Part shown: in pieces, positions 20,367 through 30,145 of the stretch | Layout of the letters: every line of letters starts with the position of its first letter | Position numbering within the stretch: the stretch's first letter is position 1 | Source: Candidatus Hydrogenedentota bacterium | GTDB lineage: Bacteria; Hydrogenedentota; Hydrogenedentia; Hydrogenedentales; Hydrogenedentaceae | Reading direction: 5' to 3' | Length of the DNA stretch: 64,000 nt | NCBI GenBank assembly: GCA_026415215.1 | Contig: JAOAHN010000099.1 | Location: 1 to 64,000 of the forward strand | The notes under the pieces: generated by a model | What the model was told of the DNA's origin: nothing | Seen by the model: only the letters and a program-made list of their open reading frames with translations | The model's database searches: none | Position numbers and translations under genes: made by a program

Positions 20367-23300
20367 TATGTAGTGCGAGGACAAAAGCCATCTTCACTTC
20401 CTTCACAAACTCTATAACCACCCGAGTTAAAGAACTGGATGATTCGTAGAAGCTCTTGCAAAGAAATAACCCAATCTTGCGGTAGGTAATCTGTTGTGTG
20501 TGGAATACAAGAAGTATTACCGCCATACCCTGGAATATAGCCGTCTTCTGATAACTCAGAAGTAGAAGCGCAGTGGTAACCACCTGCATTGAAAAATTGA
20601 ATAACCCTAAGTAATTCACCAAGGCTAATTATGTAGTCTAAATTAGTGTCTGCGGAATGATGTGAAGTAGTTTGTCCTTCACCTTCTACAACACCTTCGC
20701 CTTCAATCATTCCTTCTGTAGTTCCCTCAACTATTCCTTCTATACCCCCTTCAGGTATTCCTTCAACTAAACCTTCTACATTACCTTCAAATGGAATTCC
20801 TTCTTCCTGCCCTTCAATTACTCCTTCAGCAGTTCCTTCACCTTCCACTGAACCCTCAACTATTCCTTCACCCTCTTGTGAACCTTCCGGAATAACAGGA
20901 ACGAAAATCGCAGTTATACTTCTATCCCTATCCATTGTTAGAAGTATTGAATTAGCTTTCTCCCCTTTGGAAATATCGCCTGACCATCCCCAAAACTCCC
21001 AACCTGGAGAAGGAGTTGCTGAAACACTCGCAATCTCTCTATCCCAAAATGGATAGGCCCCAGCAGGAGGATTGGTAGTGCCATTTCCTTCAACAGAGAT
21101 TGTAAGTGTCCTTTGAACAGTGTTCAACAGAATTTGACCTCTAATCTCTCCATTTGGGTAATTCTGTGAGCAAATTACGAGGTAATACATACCTACCGCT
21201 ATCTCAGCTGCCTTACCGTTTGTTATCTCAGAGTAGAATCCCAAGTTATTAACATTTGTAAAAGAGAAAACCACCGGACCTATTGAGCCGGGGAATCCTC
21301 TGTTTATAGTTATATTTGTGGGATTTACTACAGAGTGTGATCCAGATAGGTATAAATAATAATTGTCTGAGTTTGGAACAGGTTGGAGCAAACCAAAGGC
21401 TTGACCATAGGCAATTGTATTTACAGGAGGTACCATTTGGGATCCGTTAATGGGTAACACTATGACACCAATCCCATCCATCGGCAAGGGTCTTAAAACA
21501 TAGAGCCGAGCAGAAGCAGAGGGAGTAGTCTTAACTACATCAGTAGCTTCGCACCAATAATAACCTGCATTCGAGTATGATACATCTTGTAGCACGAGTG
21601 TGGGCGAGGTCACATTTAATGGAACTCCATCTTTGTACCACTTATAGGTAATAGTTCCAATACCACCTGTAGTCTGAACTTCAAAAGTCACATCCCCACC
21701 TACAAATCTATATTCTTCGGTAGGTTGTTTTGTGAATGTTAAAGGCTCTACCACAGTGAGAACAGCGATTTGAGATGTAACAGTTTCAAAGGCATCCTCC
21801 ACGACGCAGAAATAGGAACCTGCAGTTTCGTTTTGAACATTATGAAGCACTAAATTAGGAGAATTTACACCCAAGTTCAAATTTATGCTTCCAACTTTTT
21901 TATACCACTTATATGTGAGGTTGCCTAAGCCCCCATCGATAATTACCCTAAATGTGTGTGTTGAACCTCTGTATACTATTGCGGATTGAGGCTGTTGTAT
22001 GAAAGACATGTGGTTAGCTACTTGTAGCACAGCTGGAGCACTACTTGCTCCCGCGTTCTGGTCAGATACAAAACATACATAAGTCCCTGAATCAGAAGGT
22101 TGTAGATTTTCAAGAGTAAGCACAGGTTCTGTATAAGGCAAATTAACTCCATTCTTTCGCCACCTATAAGAATATGGTGGAGAACCTCCTGAGACTTGGA
22201 CCACAAATGTATGTGAATCACCTGTATATTTCATAGCACCTTGAGGTTGAATGTCAAAATTAAATGGAGGGAAGAGCTGTAGAGTTGCTTGCTCAGACAC
22301 AAGCTCCTCTCTGGCATCTCTTACAACACACCAATATGTTCCCTCATCTGCTTCACTCAAAGGATATAATAAGAATACTGGAGAATCAGGTCCTACCGGT
22401 GTCCCATCTCTATACCAGAAGTAGTGAACACCACCTAATCCGCCTGTAACTACAATAGTAAATGTATAGTCATATCCGAGTATAGCTCTACCCGATTGTG
22501 GTTGCTCAATTATTTCCATGTGCTCAGCTACTTCGAAGAAAGCTTGGTTAGACTCTATCGTAAACTGGTCGTCATAAATAACACATGTGTAGTAGCCCAT
22601 ATCATCTAATTGAGCATTTTCAATTGTAAGAGTAGAACCAGTTTCTCCCTCTATTACCTCACCGTTAAATTTCCATAAATACTTCAATTCACCAAAAGGT
22701 TCACCCACTACTATCGGAGAAAACACATAGGATTCACCAACATAAACTCCAGCATTAGGGAGAGGATAGGCAAATCTTATCCTATTTAGTATGGTAATAT
22801 CCGCGGAATTAGACACAACTTGTTCACTCCCACTGGTAACTAAGCACCTATATGTGCCACCATCTTCTAATCTAACAGGATTAAAACTTAAAATATTTGA
22901 AGTAGCTGAATTGATATCTGACCACGAGGTTCCATTCCATTTCTGCCACTGATATGCAGGAAGAGCATTACCACCCCGCACCTTTACTGAGAGTGAACAA
23001 CTATCTTCATCAGGAACTACATTCGCCACTGATTGAGGATGTTGAATTACTTCCAAGGGTATGTATTGCACTTCCAACTTTGCAGGGGGAGAACGGCGTG
23101 TCCAATAGGAATCACAAATTGTAACAGTAAAATATCTCGGCTGAGGGGTAGGTAAAGCATAAGGTATAACCAGCTTAGGATCATAGGTAGGTGAACCTAT
23201 AGTAGAGAAATCACTAATTTTAATTTCTTCCCATTTGTACCAGTCCGGAACTCCGTTATTGACTCCACCTACTTGATTCACTGTGAATTCTACTTCCGTT

Positions 23301-24349
23301 CCTGAGACAACACTTTGTGACTGTGGAGGCTGAGTTATCTTCAATGGTGGATTCTGTATGCTCTCATTTGTCATCCAACTCTGCCTATTCATATTTGCTA
23401 AGACATAAGAGGAGTAATTGGTTCTTGAGTCTCTGTTCAAGTCTCCTGAAGCACCTAATAATAGTGGATTACATCTAAACTTGGTGCAATTAAAGTTGCT
23501 CACAAACTCTTCAATGGACCTATCTATCTCTGATCCATAAATAGTTATGACTACTCTTTGTCCATTTAAGTCTAACTCTATTACTATATCGTCAGTTTTT
23601 ACATTTTCAAGAATTGTGGGTAAAACATCTTTTAATACTGTGTAAATTATTACCCGGAAAAGACTTTTCAAATGCCTTATACCCGTATCTTCGCCAATAG
23701 TCATATATCCTGCGATAAGATTAACCATAGCATTCTTAAATAAAGGACTTTGCTCCTCGAGTAACTGCCAGAGAGTAGGAACACCTTCAAAATCCTCTAC
23801 AAACTGGCTAACACACAGAGTCAAAACACCACCTCCCAATTTAACACACACATCTGGATCACCAGTAGTTATAGAAGTAGTCCCACTTAAAGAGCCATAC
23901 TGAACTTTGATGTTCCTAATAGTAATCTGAAGAGATTCAACAACAACTTTATTGTAGGCGAAATCACTTCTTATCTTTTGAACATCGTTAGAATTAAGGG
24001 AACCAAGAACATATTGAAGATGGCCATCGAGAACTGCTCCGAGTAGGTCAAAGTGGTCATTATCGTAAATGCCGTTCCCATCGTTATCCGCGTTGCTAAA
24101 ATACGGGCTTGTTTGATATTCCACCTGACGCCATGCTCCAGGAACAGGATTTCCATACTCATCGTAATGGTCTAACCAGGTAGGCAAAAAATCCACAATA
24201 ACTCTGTCGAGTGTAGAGAGGATAAAATCTATATCATATTGGTCCCTAAAACATTGTGAGTAAATAGGTGGATGAATTAAGATAAGTCCAGATACACAAA
24301 GTAATATTAACATTTTTCTGGTAGCGTTTATTTTTGGGAGTAAAAACAT
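20366..24349 (-). CDS. giant secreted Ig-repeat protein with CHRD-like, EGEG linker and dockerin-like C-terminus
   Basis: The 1327-residue product is exported by a signal peptide (about 1-30, hydrophobic LILLCVSGLILI). Residues about 30-340 are a unique region with an Asp-rich calcium-loop-like segment (NADNDGNGIYDNDHFD). About seven Ig-like domains follow (about 345-990), with Trp plus Y-x-C motifs such as GTYRCLV and GYYTCVI and QPQS linkers. Then come a CHRD/spondin-like domain (PNGEIRGQILL), an InlB-type bacterial repeat (GWSGDISKG) and an acidic EGEGIVEGSVEGEG-type linker. Two dockerin-like units (ELLRVIQFFN, ELLRIIQFFN) end it. The frame opens at 24379, but ATG 24349 follows GAGGAGA. 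A surface adhesion or scaffold role is inferred. Confidence 0.88.
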   Translation of the reverse strand: MFLLPKINATRKMLILLCVSGLILIHPPIYSQCFRDQYDIDFILSTLDRVIVDFLPTWLDHYDEYGNPVPGAWRQVEYQTSPYFSNADNDGNGIYDNDHFDLLGAVLDGHLQYVLGSLNSNDVQKIRSDFAYNKVVVESLQITIRNIKVQYGSLSGTTSITTGDPDVCVKLGGGVLTLCVSQFVEDFEGVPTLWQLLEEQSPLFKNAMVNLIAGYMTIGEDTGIRHLKSLFRVIIYTVLKDVLPTILENVKTDDIVIELDLNGQRVVITIYGSEIDRSIEEFVSNFNCTKFRCNPLLLGASGDLNRDSRTNYSSYVLANMNRQSWMTNESIQNPPLKITQPPQSQSVVSGTEVEFTVNQVGGVNNGVPDWYKWEEIKISDFSTIGSPTYDPKLVIPYALPTPQPRYFTVTICDSYWTRRSPPAKLEVQYIPLEVIQHPQSVANVVPDEDSCSLSVKVRGGNALPAYQWQKWNGTSWSDINSATSNILSFNPVRLEDGGTYRCLVTSGSEQVVSNSADITILNRIRFAYPLPNAGVYVGESYVFSPIVVGEPFGELKYLWKFNGEVIEGETGSTLTIENAQLDDMGYYTCVIYDDQFTIESNQAFFEVAEHMEIIEQPQSGRAILGYDYTFTIVVTGGLGGVHYFWYRDGTPVGPDSPVFLLYPLSEADEGTYWCVVRDAREELVSEQATLQLFPPFNFDIQPQGAMKYTGDSHTFVVQVSGGSPPYSYRWRKNGVNLPYTEPVLTLENLQPSDSGTYVCFVSDQNAGASSAPAVLQVANHMSFIQQPQSAIVYRGSTHTFRVIIDGGLGNLTYKWYKKVGSINLNLGVNSPNLVLHNVQNETAGSYFCVVEDAFETVTSQIAVLTVVEPLTFTKQPTEEYRFVGGDVTFEVQTTGGIGTITYKWYKDGVPLNVTSPTLVLQDVSYSNAGYYWCEATDVVKTTPSASARLYVLRPLPMDGIGVIVLPINGSQMVPPVNTIAYGQAFGLLQPVPNSDNYYLYLSGSHSVVNPTNITINRGFPGSIGPVVFSFTNVNNLGFYSEITNGKAAEIAVGMYYLVICSQNYPNGEIRGQILLNTVQRTLTISVEGNGTTNPPAGAYPFWDREIASVSATPSPGWEFWGWSGDISKGEKANSILLTMDRDRSITAIFVPVIPEGSQEGEGIVEGSVEGEGTAEGVIEGQEEGIPFEGNVEGLVEGIPEGGIEGIVEGTTEGMIEGEGVVEGEGQTTSHHSADTNLDYIISLGELLRVIQFFNAGGYHCASTSELSEDGYIPGYGGNTSCIPHTTDYLPQDWVISLQELLRIIQFFNSGGYRVCEGSEDGFCPRTT

Positions 24350-24485
24350 AATTATAATCTCCTCTTCATTTCCTGCCAATTATAAAAGAAACTTCTCAAA
24401 CCTATTTCTTCTATACATTCTAACATACAAAATTAAATAAAACAATACTCTCAGGAGGGTCGGAGAAGGGAAAATATTGATAAAG

Positions 24486-24561
24486 TGGTGGACCTGAGGG
24501 GATTCGAACCCCTGACACCCGCATTGCGAACGCGGTGCTCTCCCACCTGAGCTACAGGCCC
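24486..24561 (-). tRNA. tRNA-Ala (anticodon CGC)
   Basis: The minus strand folds into a standard cloverleaf. The acceptor stem GGGCCTG/CAGGTCC contains the G3-U70 pair that identifies tRNA-Ala. The D arm is GCTC...GAGC, the anticodon arm CCGCG-TTCGCAA-TGCGG has anticodon CGC (reads GCG), and the T arm is AGGGG-TTCGAAT-CCCCT. The discriminator is A at 24489 and the CCA end is encoded at 24486-24488. It lies alone between folE and the Ig-repeat gene. Confidence 0.97.
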
Positions 24562-24621
24562 ACGATATATATTTTAACACAAATACATTAGTGTGTAAAG
24601 TTAGCTAAAAACTATAGTCTG

Positions 24622-25185
24622 TTAAATTTTCCTTTGCAATAGGTCTAAGAATTCTTTCCTTGTAATAGCATCGTCATGGAAGCTACCTAAAACTGAGGAT
24701 GTTGTCATTATAGAATTTTGTTTTTCTACGCCTCTCATCATGCAACATAAATGTCTACATTCCATAACAACACCCACTCCTTCTGCTTGTGTATGGTCCA
24801 TAACAGCTCGAGCAATTTGAGCAGTCAACCTTTCCTGTATTTGAAGCCTGCGAGCGTAGTAATCAACTATCCTTGCAATTTTACTTAATCCTATTACTTT
24901 TGTCCTTGCTATATACCCAACATGACACCTTCCAAAAAACGGCAATAGGTGATGCTCGCATAGGCTGTATACCTCAATATCTCTTGAGATTATCATGTTA
25001 TTTGATTCTGCTTTGAAAATAGCATTGTTTATTATGGCTTGCAAATTTTGGCGGTAGCCAGAGGTTAAGAACTCGTAGGCTTTAGCCACTCTGTATGGAG
25101 TAAGTTTTAGGCCTTCTCTGTCTGGGTCTTCACCTATCTCTATTAAGAGTTCTCTAATTAGTTGAGCAACTTTCTCGATGTTCAT
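24622..25185 (-). CDS. folE: GTP cyclohydrolase I
   Basis: FolE opens the guanine ring of GTP to 7,8-dihydroneopterin triphosphate, the first committed step of folate synthesis. The 187-residue protein has the zinc-site segment [19 protein letters not shown], the [24 protein letters not shown] core, and [13 protein letters not shown] with the second zinc Cys, followed by the usual C-terminus. The start overlaps the end of folK by about 30 bases. It is the last gene of the HtrA-reductase-folB-folK-folE run on the minus strand. Confidence 0.97.
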   Translation of the reverse strand: MNIEKVAQLIRELLIEIGEDPDREGLKLTPYRVAKAYEFLTSGYRQNLQAIINNAIFKAESNNMIISRDIEVYSLCEHHLLPFFGRCHVGYIARTKVIGLSKIARIVDYYARRLQIQERLTAQIARAVMDHTQAEGVGVVMECRHLCCMMRGVEKQNSIMTTSSVLGSFHDDAITRKEFLDLLQRKI

Positions 25186-25696
25186 CCAGAAACTCCTTCC
25201 ATATTAATTGTGTGTATGTACAATCTATTCTTAACAAGTGAAGTTTGTAATTTTCGGCGAAGTTTACTAAAGGTTCCTTGGACGGGAAAACGATTAGTTG
25301 AGGGTTTAAGAACAAAAGACCTGCAAAAACAAAATCCCTCTCGAAAACTTCAGGGGAGGGAACTCTCCATTCAGCAGATTCATATATGACATCATCAAAC
25401 AAAAGTATGTCTATATCAATTTCCCTTGGTGCATACTTATCTACCCCTCGTTTTCTTCCTAAACTTTCTTCTATCTTCCTGATAACCTCACACTTGAATG
25501 AAACTGGGGACATGGGAACTTTGATTGAGATTTCGATAACACAATTAAAGTAATCAGGTTGACTCATGCCCCCTAACGGGGGTGTAATGAACACAGGTGA
25601 AATATTATTTATGACCACATGTTTAGAAAGCATAGCTAAGGAATTTTTAATATTTTCTTTTGGAAAAATATTGGAACCTAAACTAAGGTATATCAT
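25154..25696 (-). CDS. folK: HPPK (6-hydroxymethyl-7,8-dihydropterin pyrophosphokinase)
   Basis: FolK transfers pyrophosphate from ATP to hydroxymethyl-dihydropterin. The 180-residue protein begins [15 protein letters not shown], contains [24 protein letters not shown], and has the family signature [23 protein letters not shown] with the catalytic metal Asp pair. The C-terminus after about residue 150 is longer than in many homologues and overlaps folE. It begins seven bases after folB, in the same operon. Confidence 0.95.
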   Translation of the reverse strand: MIYLSLGSNIFPKENIKNSLAMLSKHVVINNISPVFITPPLGGMSQPDYFNCVIEISIKVPMSPVSFKCEVIRKIEESLGRKRGVDKYAPREIDIDILLFDDVIYESAEWRVPSPEVFERDFVFAGLLFLNPQLIVFPSKEPLVNFAENYKLHLLRIDCTYTQLIWKEFLDEHRESCSTN

Positions 25697-25703
25697 AGCG
25701 TTA

Positions 25704-26081
25704 CTAAGTTTTTACTCGAGTTATTTCTACTGCCACACTTCTTGCAAACCTAAGAGCCCCAGGCTTATCAACAACTACAGAGGCTCCTTTTACACAATTA
25801 TCATCAAGACAAATTTTTGCTATCTCCTCCGCCAAAGTTTCCAACAAGTAAAAAGAGGAGTTTTCTACAAAGCTTAGAACTCGCTTTTTTATTTTCTTAT
25901 AATCTACAGTATCAGAAATATTATCAGTTACAGCTGATTTTTTAATGTCAGTATAAAGAGTAATATTAATTATGACATCCTGTTTTTCTTTTCTTTCCAA
26001 AGGCTCTATGCCGATTATGCAACGCACTACCAAGTCTCTAATATGAATTTTGTCATACTGTTCAATAGGCAGTCTGTCCAA
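25704..26081 (-). CDS. folB: dihydroneopterin aldolase
   Basis: FolB cleaves dihydroneopterin to hydroxymethyl-dihydropterin and glycolaldehyde. The 125-residue product shows DKIHIRDLVVRCIIGIEPLERKEKQDV at the N-terminus, the DTVDYKKIKKRVLSFVE segment with the conserved Asp-Tyr, LLETLAEEIAKI with the active-site Glu, and a final VVVDKPGALRFARSVAVEI with the conserved Lys-Pro. The frame is open to 26105, but TTG 26081 stands seven bases after GGAGG and is the more likely start; it overlaps the end of the reductase gene by 20 bases. Confidence 0.93.
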   Translation of the reverse strand: MDRLPIEQYDKIHIRDLVVRCIIGIEPLERKEKQDVIINITLYTDIKKSAVTDNISDTVDYKKIKKRVLSFVENSSFYLLETLAEEIAKICLDDNCVKGASVVVDKPGALRFARSVAVEITRVKT

Positions 26082-26802
26082 GTAGGAACCTCCCTCCGTC
26101 AACAAAAATTACTTGACCTGTTATAAATTCTGAATTTATAAGAAACAATACTGCTTTCACTATGTCTTCTTCACTTCCATGCTTGTTCAAAAGATTAGTA
26201 TGAACAAGTTTCAGGAGATATTCATAGTCTTCTCCTGGGGGAGGAAGTATCAATCCCGGAGCAATAGCATTTACTCTTATAGTAGGAGCGAATTCTAAAG
26301 CCATGACCTTGGTTATGCTAACTAACATAGATTTTCCTAAGTAGTATGAAAGATGTGCCCTATCATAACCCCAAAGCCTAGTATCTAAAATGTTTATTAT
26401 GCTCCCCTTATTACCCCTGAAATACATGCACTTCCCTAATTGAAAGGGTGTCCAAGCGTGAATATTTATTGAATCTACAAAATGTTTATATGCAATAGTA
26501 GAAATATCGTCTTTAGGGTAGATACTTGCATTATTTATAAGTATATCTATACCCCCAAAATTTGAGATTATGTCGTTAAAGAGTCGCTCACCTGCGGAAG
26601 GATCGCGTAGGTCCACCTGTATTGGAAAAATTTTAACTCCAACGCTCTCCAATTCGCTTTTAAGAGAACTCACCTGCGATTCCGAAGAGTTATAATGCAA
26701 AACTAAATTCGCTCCTTCATTTGCAAGAGCCACTGCAATGGCTCTTCCAATTCTAACCGCAGAGCCTGTAACAAGAGCTGTTTTCCCTATTAAGGTACTC
26801 AT
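26062..26802 (-). CDS. pteridine reductase-like SDR (FolM/PTR1 type)
   Basis: This 246-residue short-chain dehydrogenase has the motif TGSAVRIG (residues about 13-20), matching the T-G-x3-R-x-G signature of PTR1/FolM rather than the common TGxxxGxG. The usual catalytic Ser is Asp (INILDTRLWG), as in PTR1, followed by the YxxxK pair in YYLGK. These features, plus its place directly upstream of folB-folK-folE, point to reduction of dihydrobiopterin, dihydromonapterin or dihydrofolate. E. coli FolM does the first two well and the last weakly. A general SDR role remains possible. No dihydrofolate reductase is in the window. Confidence 0.8.
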   Translation of the reverse strand: MSTLIGKTALVTGSAVRIGRAIAVALANEGANLVLHYNSSESQVSSLKSELESVGVKIFPIQVDLRDPSAGERLFNDIISNFGGIDILINNASIYPKDDISTIAYKHFVDSINIHAWTPFQLGKCMYFRGNKGSIINILDTRLWGYDRAHLSYYLGKSMLVSITKVMALEFAPTIRVNAIAPGLILPPPGEDYEYLLKLVHTNLLNKHGSEEDIVKAVLFLINSEFITGQVIFVDGGRFLLGQTAY

Positions 26803-26830
26803 AAAAAGTATTCACATTCTCCAAATTAAG

Positions 26831-28882
26831 TTATTTTATTTGCACCTCTACAAAATAGATTTGATTCTTTCTAACAATCTTTATGTGAAAAATATTCACA
26901 TTTTCATCTCTCAGTTCCTTTAGGACCTCCTCAAATTTTAAGACTGAATCAATTGTTTTATCATTTATCGAAACTAATATATCTCCCTGTTCAATCCTCG
27001 AAAGCGCAGACCAGCTCCCAGAAACAACTTGCTCAATATATACTCCCTTGGTATCCGGAGATAGATTCAGTTCTACATAATCAGAAAAGCACAGATCTCT
27101 TACAGTTAGACCCAGCCAATCATCTTGAAACTTATCCATAAGATTTGGTGTGGAGGGTTCTTTTTCCAAAGACACCAAGACATCTAACTCTTCTGTCCCT
27201 CTAAGTACCTTCAATCTCACAGTATCACCTATTGGAAGGTTTCTAATTCTCTCCTTCCATTCGTCGTAGTCTTCTATTTTACTCGCAAAGAATTTTTCTC
27301 CATTCAGTTCTTTAATTACATCCCCCGTTCTCAAAAATCTCGATATCTGAGTAGTTGTATCGTACACACGAGTCACTAAAAAACCTCCCTCTGGAATACG
27401 GAGTTTTTCTGCTATTTCTCTGGTTAACACTTGAACCTCCACGGGAATCCAGGACTTAGAAGCCCCCCTAATTTTTTCCTGAACTTTGCTCTTAGATAGT
27501 TTTACAAAAGAATAGATTTTTTTACCTTTCCTTTCTATAAGGACCAAAGTCCCATATTCATTATTATTCGCCATTAATTCTCCAGTAATGGTTTCAACCG
27601 AACTCAAGTCAGTTACCTCTTTGCCCTCAACAGATAGGATTATGTCATTTTGCTGAAGAGGGGGTTTTGCCTGGGATGTAGGCCCTCCCATTTTAATGGA
27701 GGTGATGATAACCCCCTTTGTATCTCTCCTACCCAATACAGAAGCAGATAACCAATTTATATCTTTAACTGTGCATCCCCACTCAGATAATTCTTTCTCC
27801 AAAGGTGCGCTAAGATTATACTCATCTGGTATTAAAGAGACTTCACATTCTGTTGAACCTCTTAAATATTTCAAACTTATTGGCATTTGAATGGGGAGAG
27901 ATGTTAAAAGATAGTTAACCATAGGTATTTGCTCTACATACTTGATTTCCAATGGAGATTCATTTATTTTCAAAATTACATCCCCTGGAAGAAGTCCGCT
28001 CTTTTCAGCAGGAGAGTTGGGATAAACATGACGAATAAGAGCACCAGAAACAGAGTTTTTTATCGGAGGTTGAACTTCTACGCCAACCCATGACCTTTTC
28101 ACTTTTCCATAATTTATAATTTGCTCTGATACTCTTTTTGCAGTATTTGAGGGTATAGCTCCACCCAAACCATATTTAATTTCATTTATACCTATTATTT
28201 CCCCATTAAGATTTACGAGAGGTCCGCCTGAACTTCCCGAGGTTATTTCCGCACTATGCCCAATCCATATAACCAAACTTCCTACATTTTCGGTATCATC
28301 CGAAAACATATCATAACTATTGAGGCGATATGGAAGGGTCATTTGTGTGTTGCTCACAATTCCAAGAGTTACTGAAGGGCTTAATGCCATGGGAGAACCC
28401 ATTGCAAGCACATAATCACCTACCTTTACCTCATCAGAATTTCCAAATCTTAAATATGGAAACTCTCGTTTTGAATCTCCCACAACTCTAAGGACTGCAA
28501 CATCTGTTAAAGCATCTGTACCTACCAGCTCAAGTGGAAATTTTTCAAGGGAAGCAAAGGAACAATCACCGTAAAACATCTTACCAGCAACATGGTGATT
28601 AGTTATGATATAACCATCTGGAGAAATTACAACGCCACTTCCAAATTTCTCTTGCTTTAGCTCTTTACCTTCTGAATAATACTTTTCAACAACATGAATT
28701 TTTACAAGAGCAGGTTTCGACTTTTCTACTACATCCAATATTTTGGACTGAAGAGACGATGGTAACTCTGACGAAAAGCAGGAGGAACTTATTTCTTCTT
28801 TCTCCGCAAAGATGTATGAAAATGTAAAATTAACCAAAGATAAAAAGATTATGATTACGATTAGTAAATGTTTTCTGTTCAT
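26831..28882 (-). CDS. HtrA/DegP-type serine protease with four PDZ domains
   Basis: The 683-residue protein starts with a signal peptide or anchor (LLIVIIIFLSLVNFTFSYIFA, about 5-25), so it acts in the envelope. The trypsin-like domain (about 45-245) has the triad His in ITNHHVAG, Asp in ALTDVAVL and Ser in TSGSSGGPLVN. Four PDZ domains follow: about 250-345, 365-460, 470-570 and 585-680, each with a GDVI or GDIL-type helix start. DegP and DegQ have two PDZ domains. The stop is 28 bases before the reductase gene, so it probably heads the folate operon. A role in envelope protein quality control is inferred. Confidence 0.9.
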   Translation of the reverse strand: MNRKHLLIVIIIFLSLVNFTFSYIFAEKEEISSSCFSSELPSSLQSKILDVVEKSKPALVKIHVVEKYYSEGKELKQEKFGSGVVISPDGYIITNHHVAGKMFYGDCSFASLEKFPLELVGTDALTDVAVLRVVGDSKREFPYLRFGNSDEVKVGDYVLAMGSPMALSPSVTLGIVSNTQMTLPYRLNSYDMFSDDTENVGSLVIWIGHSAEITSGSSGGPLVNLNGEIIGINEIKYGLGGAIPSNTAKRVSEQIINYGKVKRSWVGVEVQPPIKNSVSGALIRHVYPNSPAEKSGLLPGDVILKINESPLEIKYVEQIPMVNYLLTSLPIQMPISLKYLRGSTECEVSLIPDEYNLSAPLEKELSEWGCTVKDINWLSASVLGRRDTKGVIITSIKMGGPTSQAKPPLQQNDIILSVEGKEVTDLSSVETITGELMANNNEYGTLVLIERKGKKIYSFVKLSKSKVQEKIRGASKSWIPVEVQVLTREIAEKLRIPEGGFLVTRVYDTTTQISRFLRTGDVIKELNGEKFFASKIEDYDEWKERIRNLPIGDTVRLKVLRGTEELDVLVSLEKEPSTPNLMDKFQDDWLGLTVRDLCFSDYVELNLSPDTKGVYIEQVVSGSWSALSRIEQGDILVSINDKTIDSVLKFEEVLKELRDENVNIFHIKIVRKNQIYFVEVQIK

Positions 28883-28969
28883 TTCACAATTCTTTAATTA
28901 ACCAAGTTTGCTATAATTTCCACACATAACAAGGAGTAAATTATATTAAATTAAAGTGGGGCTAAAACA

Positions 28970-30109
28970 ATGGAGTTAATACAAAATTTTAGTTTGAAAG
29001 ATTATATTTTTCTGATATTTTCCTTCCTTTTTGGTAGTGTGTTTGGGAGTTTTTGCAATGTATGTATTTACAGATTTCCAATAGGAAAGTCCATAATCAG
29101 CCCCGGATCCCACTGCCCCAAGTGCAACAACCCTATTGCTTGGTATGACAATATTCCTATAGTTAGTTGGATAATTTTGTTGGGTAAATGTAGACATTGT
29201 AAAGCTCCAATAAGTTTTCAATACCCACTTGTAGAGTTCTTGAGTGCTCTATTATTCGTAATTATTTTCTTGAGGTTCAAATACACCTTAGCTACATTAG
29301 TATACTGTGTTTTCTGCGCAGGTTTAATAATAGTCGTTTTTCAGGACCTATCAACATGGACAATCCCAAATGAGGTGACTCTTTTAGGTATGCCTCTCGG
29401 AGTGGGAATTGGACTGTTAGGGATGTTTTTCCCAAACCAGGGTATTAGACTGGAAGGACCTTTTGAAGCAATAGACGGAATAGCATTAGGAGCGTTAATC
29501 ATTTGTTTATTAGATTTAATAGTGGTCCTTCTAATGAGAAAGCCAGGAATGGGCTTTGGAGATGTAAAACTTCTAAGTATGTTAGGAGCATTTCTGGGTT
29601 GGGAAGGAGTTTTAGGTAGTCTTGTTATAGCCTCATTTATAGGAAGTATTATTGGGCTAATAGTAATGGGTTATTATAGCCTCTTTAGAAAAAAATTGAA
29701 CGAGGAAAGACAAAAAAATAAAGATGTGGAATCAAATGAAGATACTTCATATCCAGTAGATCCTGCGGAAGCCGTAATCGTTTTTATTTCAGGAGTATAT
29801 CTTCTGGCGAGAATACTTCAGTTTTACATTGCCTATACAGAAAAGGCTATTATTCCCGAAGAAATACTTAGGGGAATAACATTAGTCGGAGGAGGGGGGC
29901 TGTTATTTAGCATATTCATTGCTATAATTGCATATTATGTTTGGCAAAAAGAGAGGAAGGGAAAAAGTATAGAGAGTCAAGAAGAAATAGAGATTTCTCT
30001 TGAATCGCATTACATACCATTTGGCCCCTATTTATCGATAGGCGGTTTCCTTTACCTATTATGGGGACCAGAGATTGTGTCAAAATATTTGCAAGTTTTA
30101 TCTTTATAG
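28970..30109 (+). CDS. prepilin peptidase (A24 family) with an enlarged C-terminal half
   Basis: The enzyme cleaves and methylates type IV prepilins and pseudopilins in the inner membrane. It has the FGSFCNVCIYRFP start, the two zinc Cys pairs (CPKCNNPI and CRHCKAPIS), the catalytic Asp in VVFQDLSTWTIPN and the second Asp in GMGFGDVKLL. Typical members are about 250 residues; this one is 379. The extra 110 residues lie between the second Asp region and the final IPFGPYLSIGG segment. They comprise a hydrophilic stretch (NEERQKNKDVESNEDTSY) and two extra membrane helices. It stands alone, with no pilus genes adjacent. Confidence 0.92.
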   Translation: MELIQNFSLKDYIFLIFSFLFGSVFGSFCNVCIYRFPIGKSIISPGSHCPKCNNPIAWYDNIPIVSWIILLGKCRHCKAPISFQYPLVEFLSALLFVIIFLRFKYTLATLVYCVFCAGLIIVVFQDLSTWTIPNEVTLLGMPLGVGIGLLGMFFPNQGIRLEGPFEAIDGIALGALIICLLDLIVVLLMRKPGMGFGDVKLLSMLGAFLGWEGVLGSLVIASFIGSIIGLIVMGYYSLFRKKLNEERQKNKDVESNEDTSYPVDPAEAVIVFISGVYLLARILQFYIAYTEKAIIPEEILRGITLVGGGGLLFSIFIAIIAYYVWQKERKGKSIESQEEIEISLESHYIPFGPYLSIGGFLYLLWGPEIVSKYLQVLSL

Positions 30110-30145
30110 AAAAGTTTGAGTCAAGACTTTGGGGAACACAGTAAA

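Noticed and set aside
20700-20880. CRISPR-like repeated pattern in the CCTTCAACTATTCCTTC stretch
   Set aside because: The repeats are degenerate codon repeats encoding the EGEG-type linker of the Ig-repeat protein, not spaced identical repeats.
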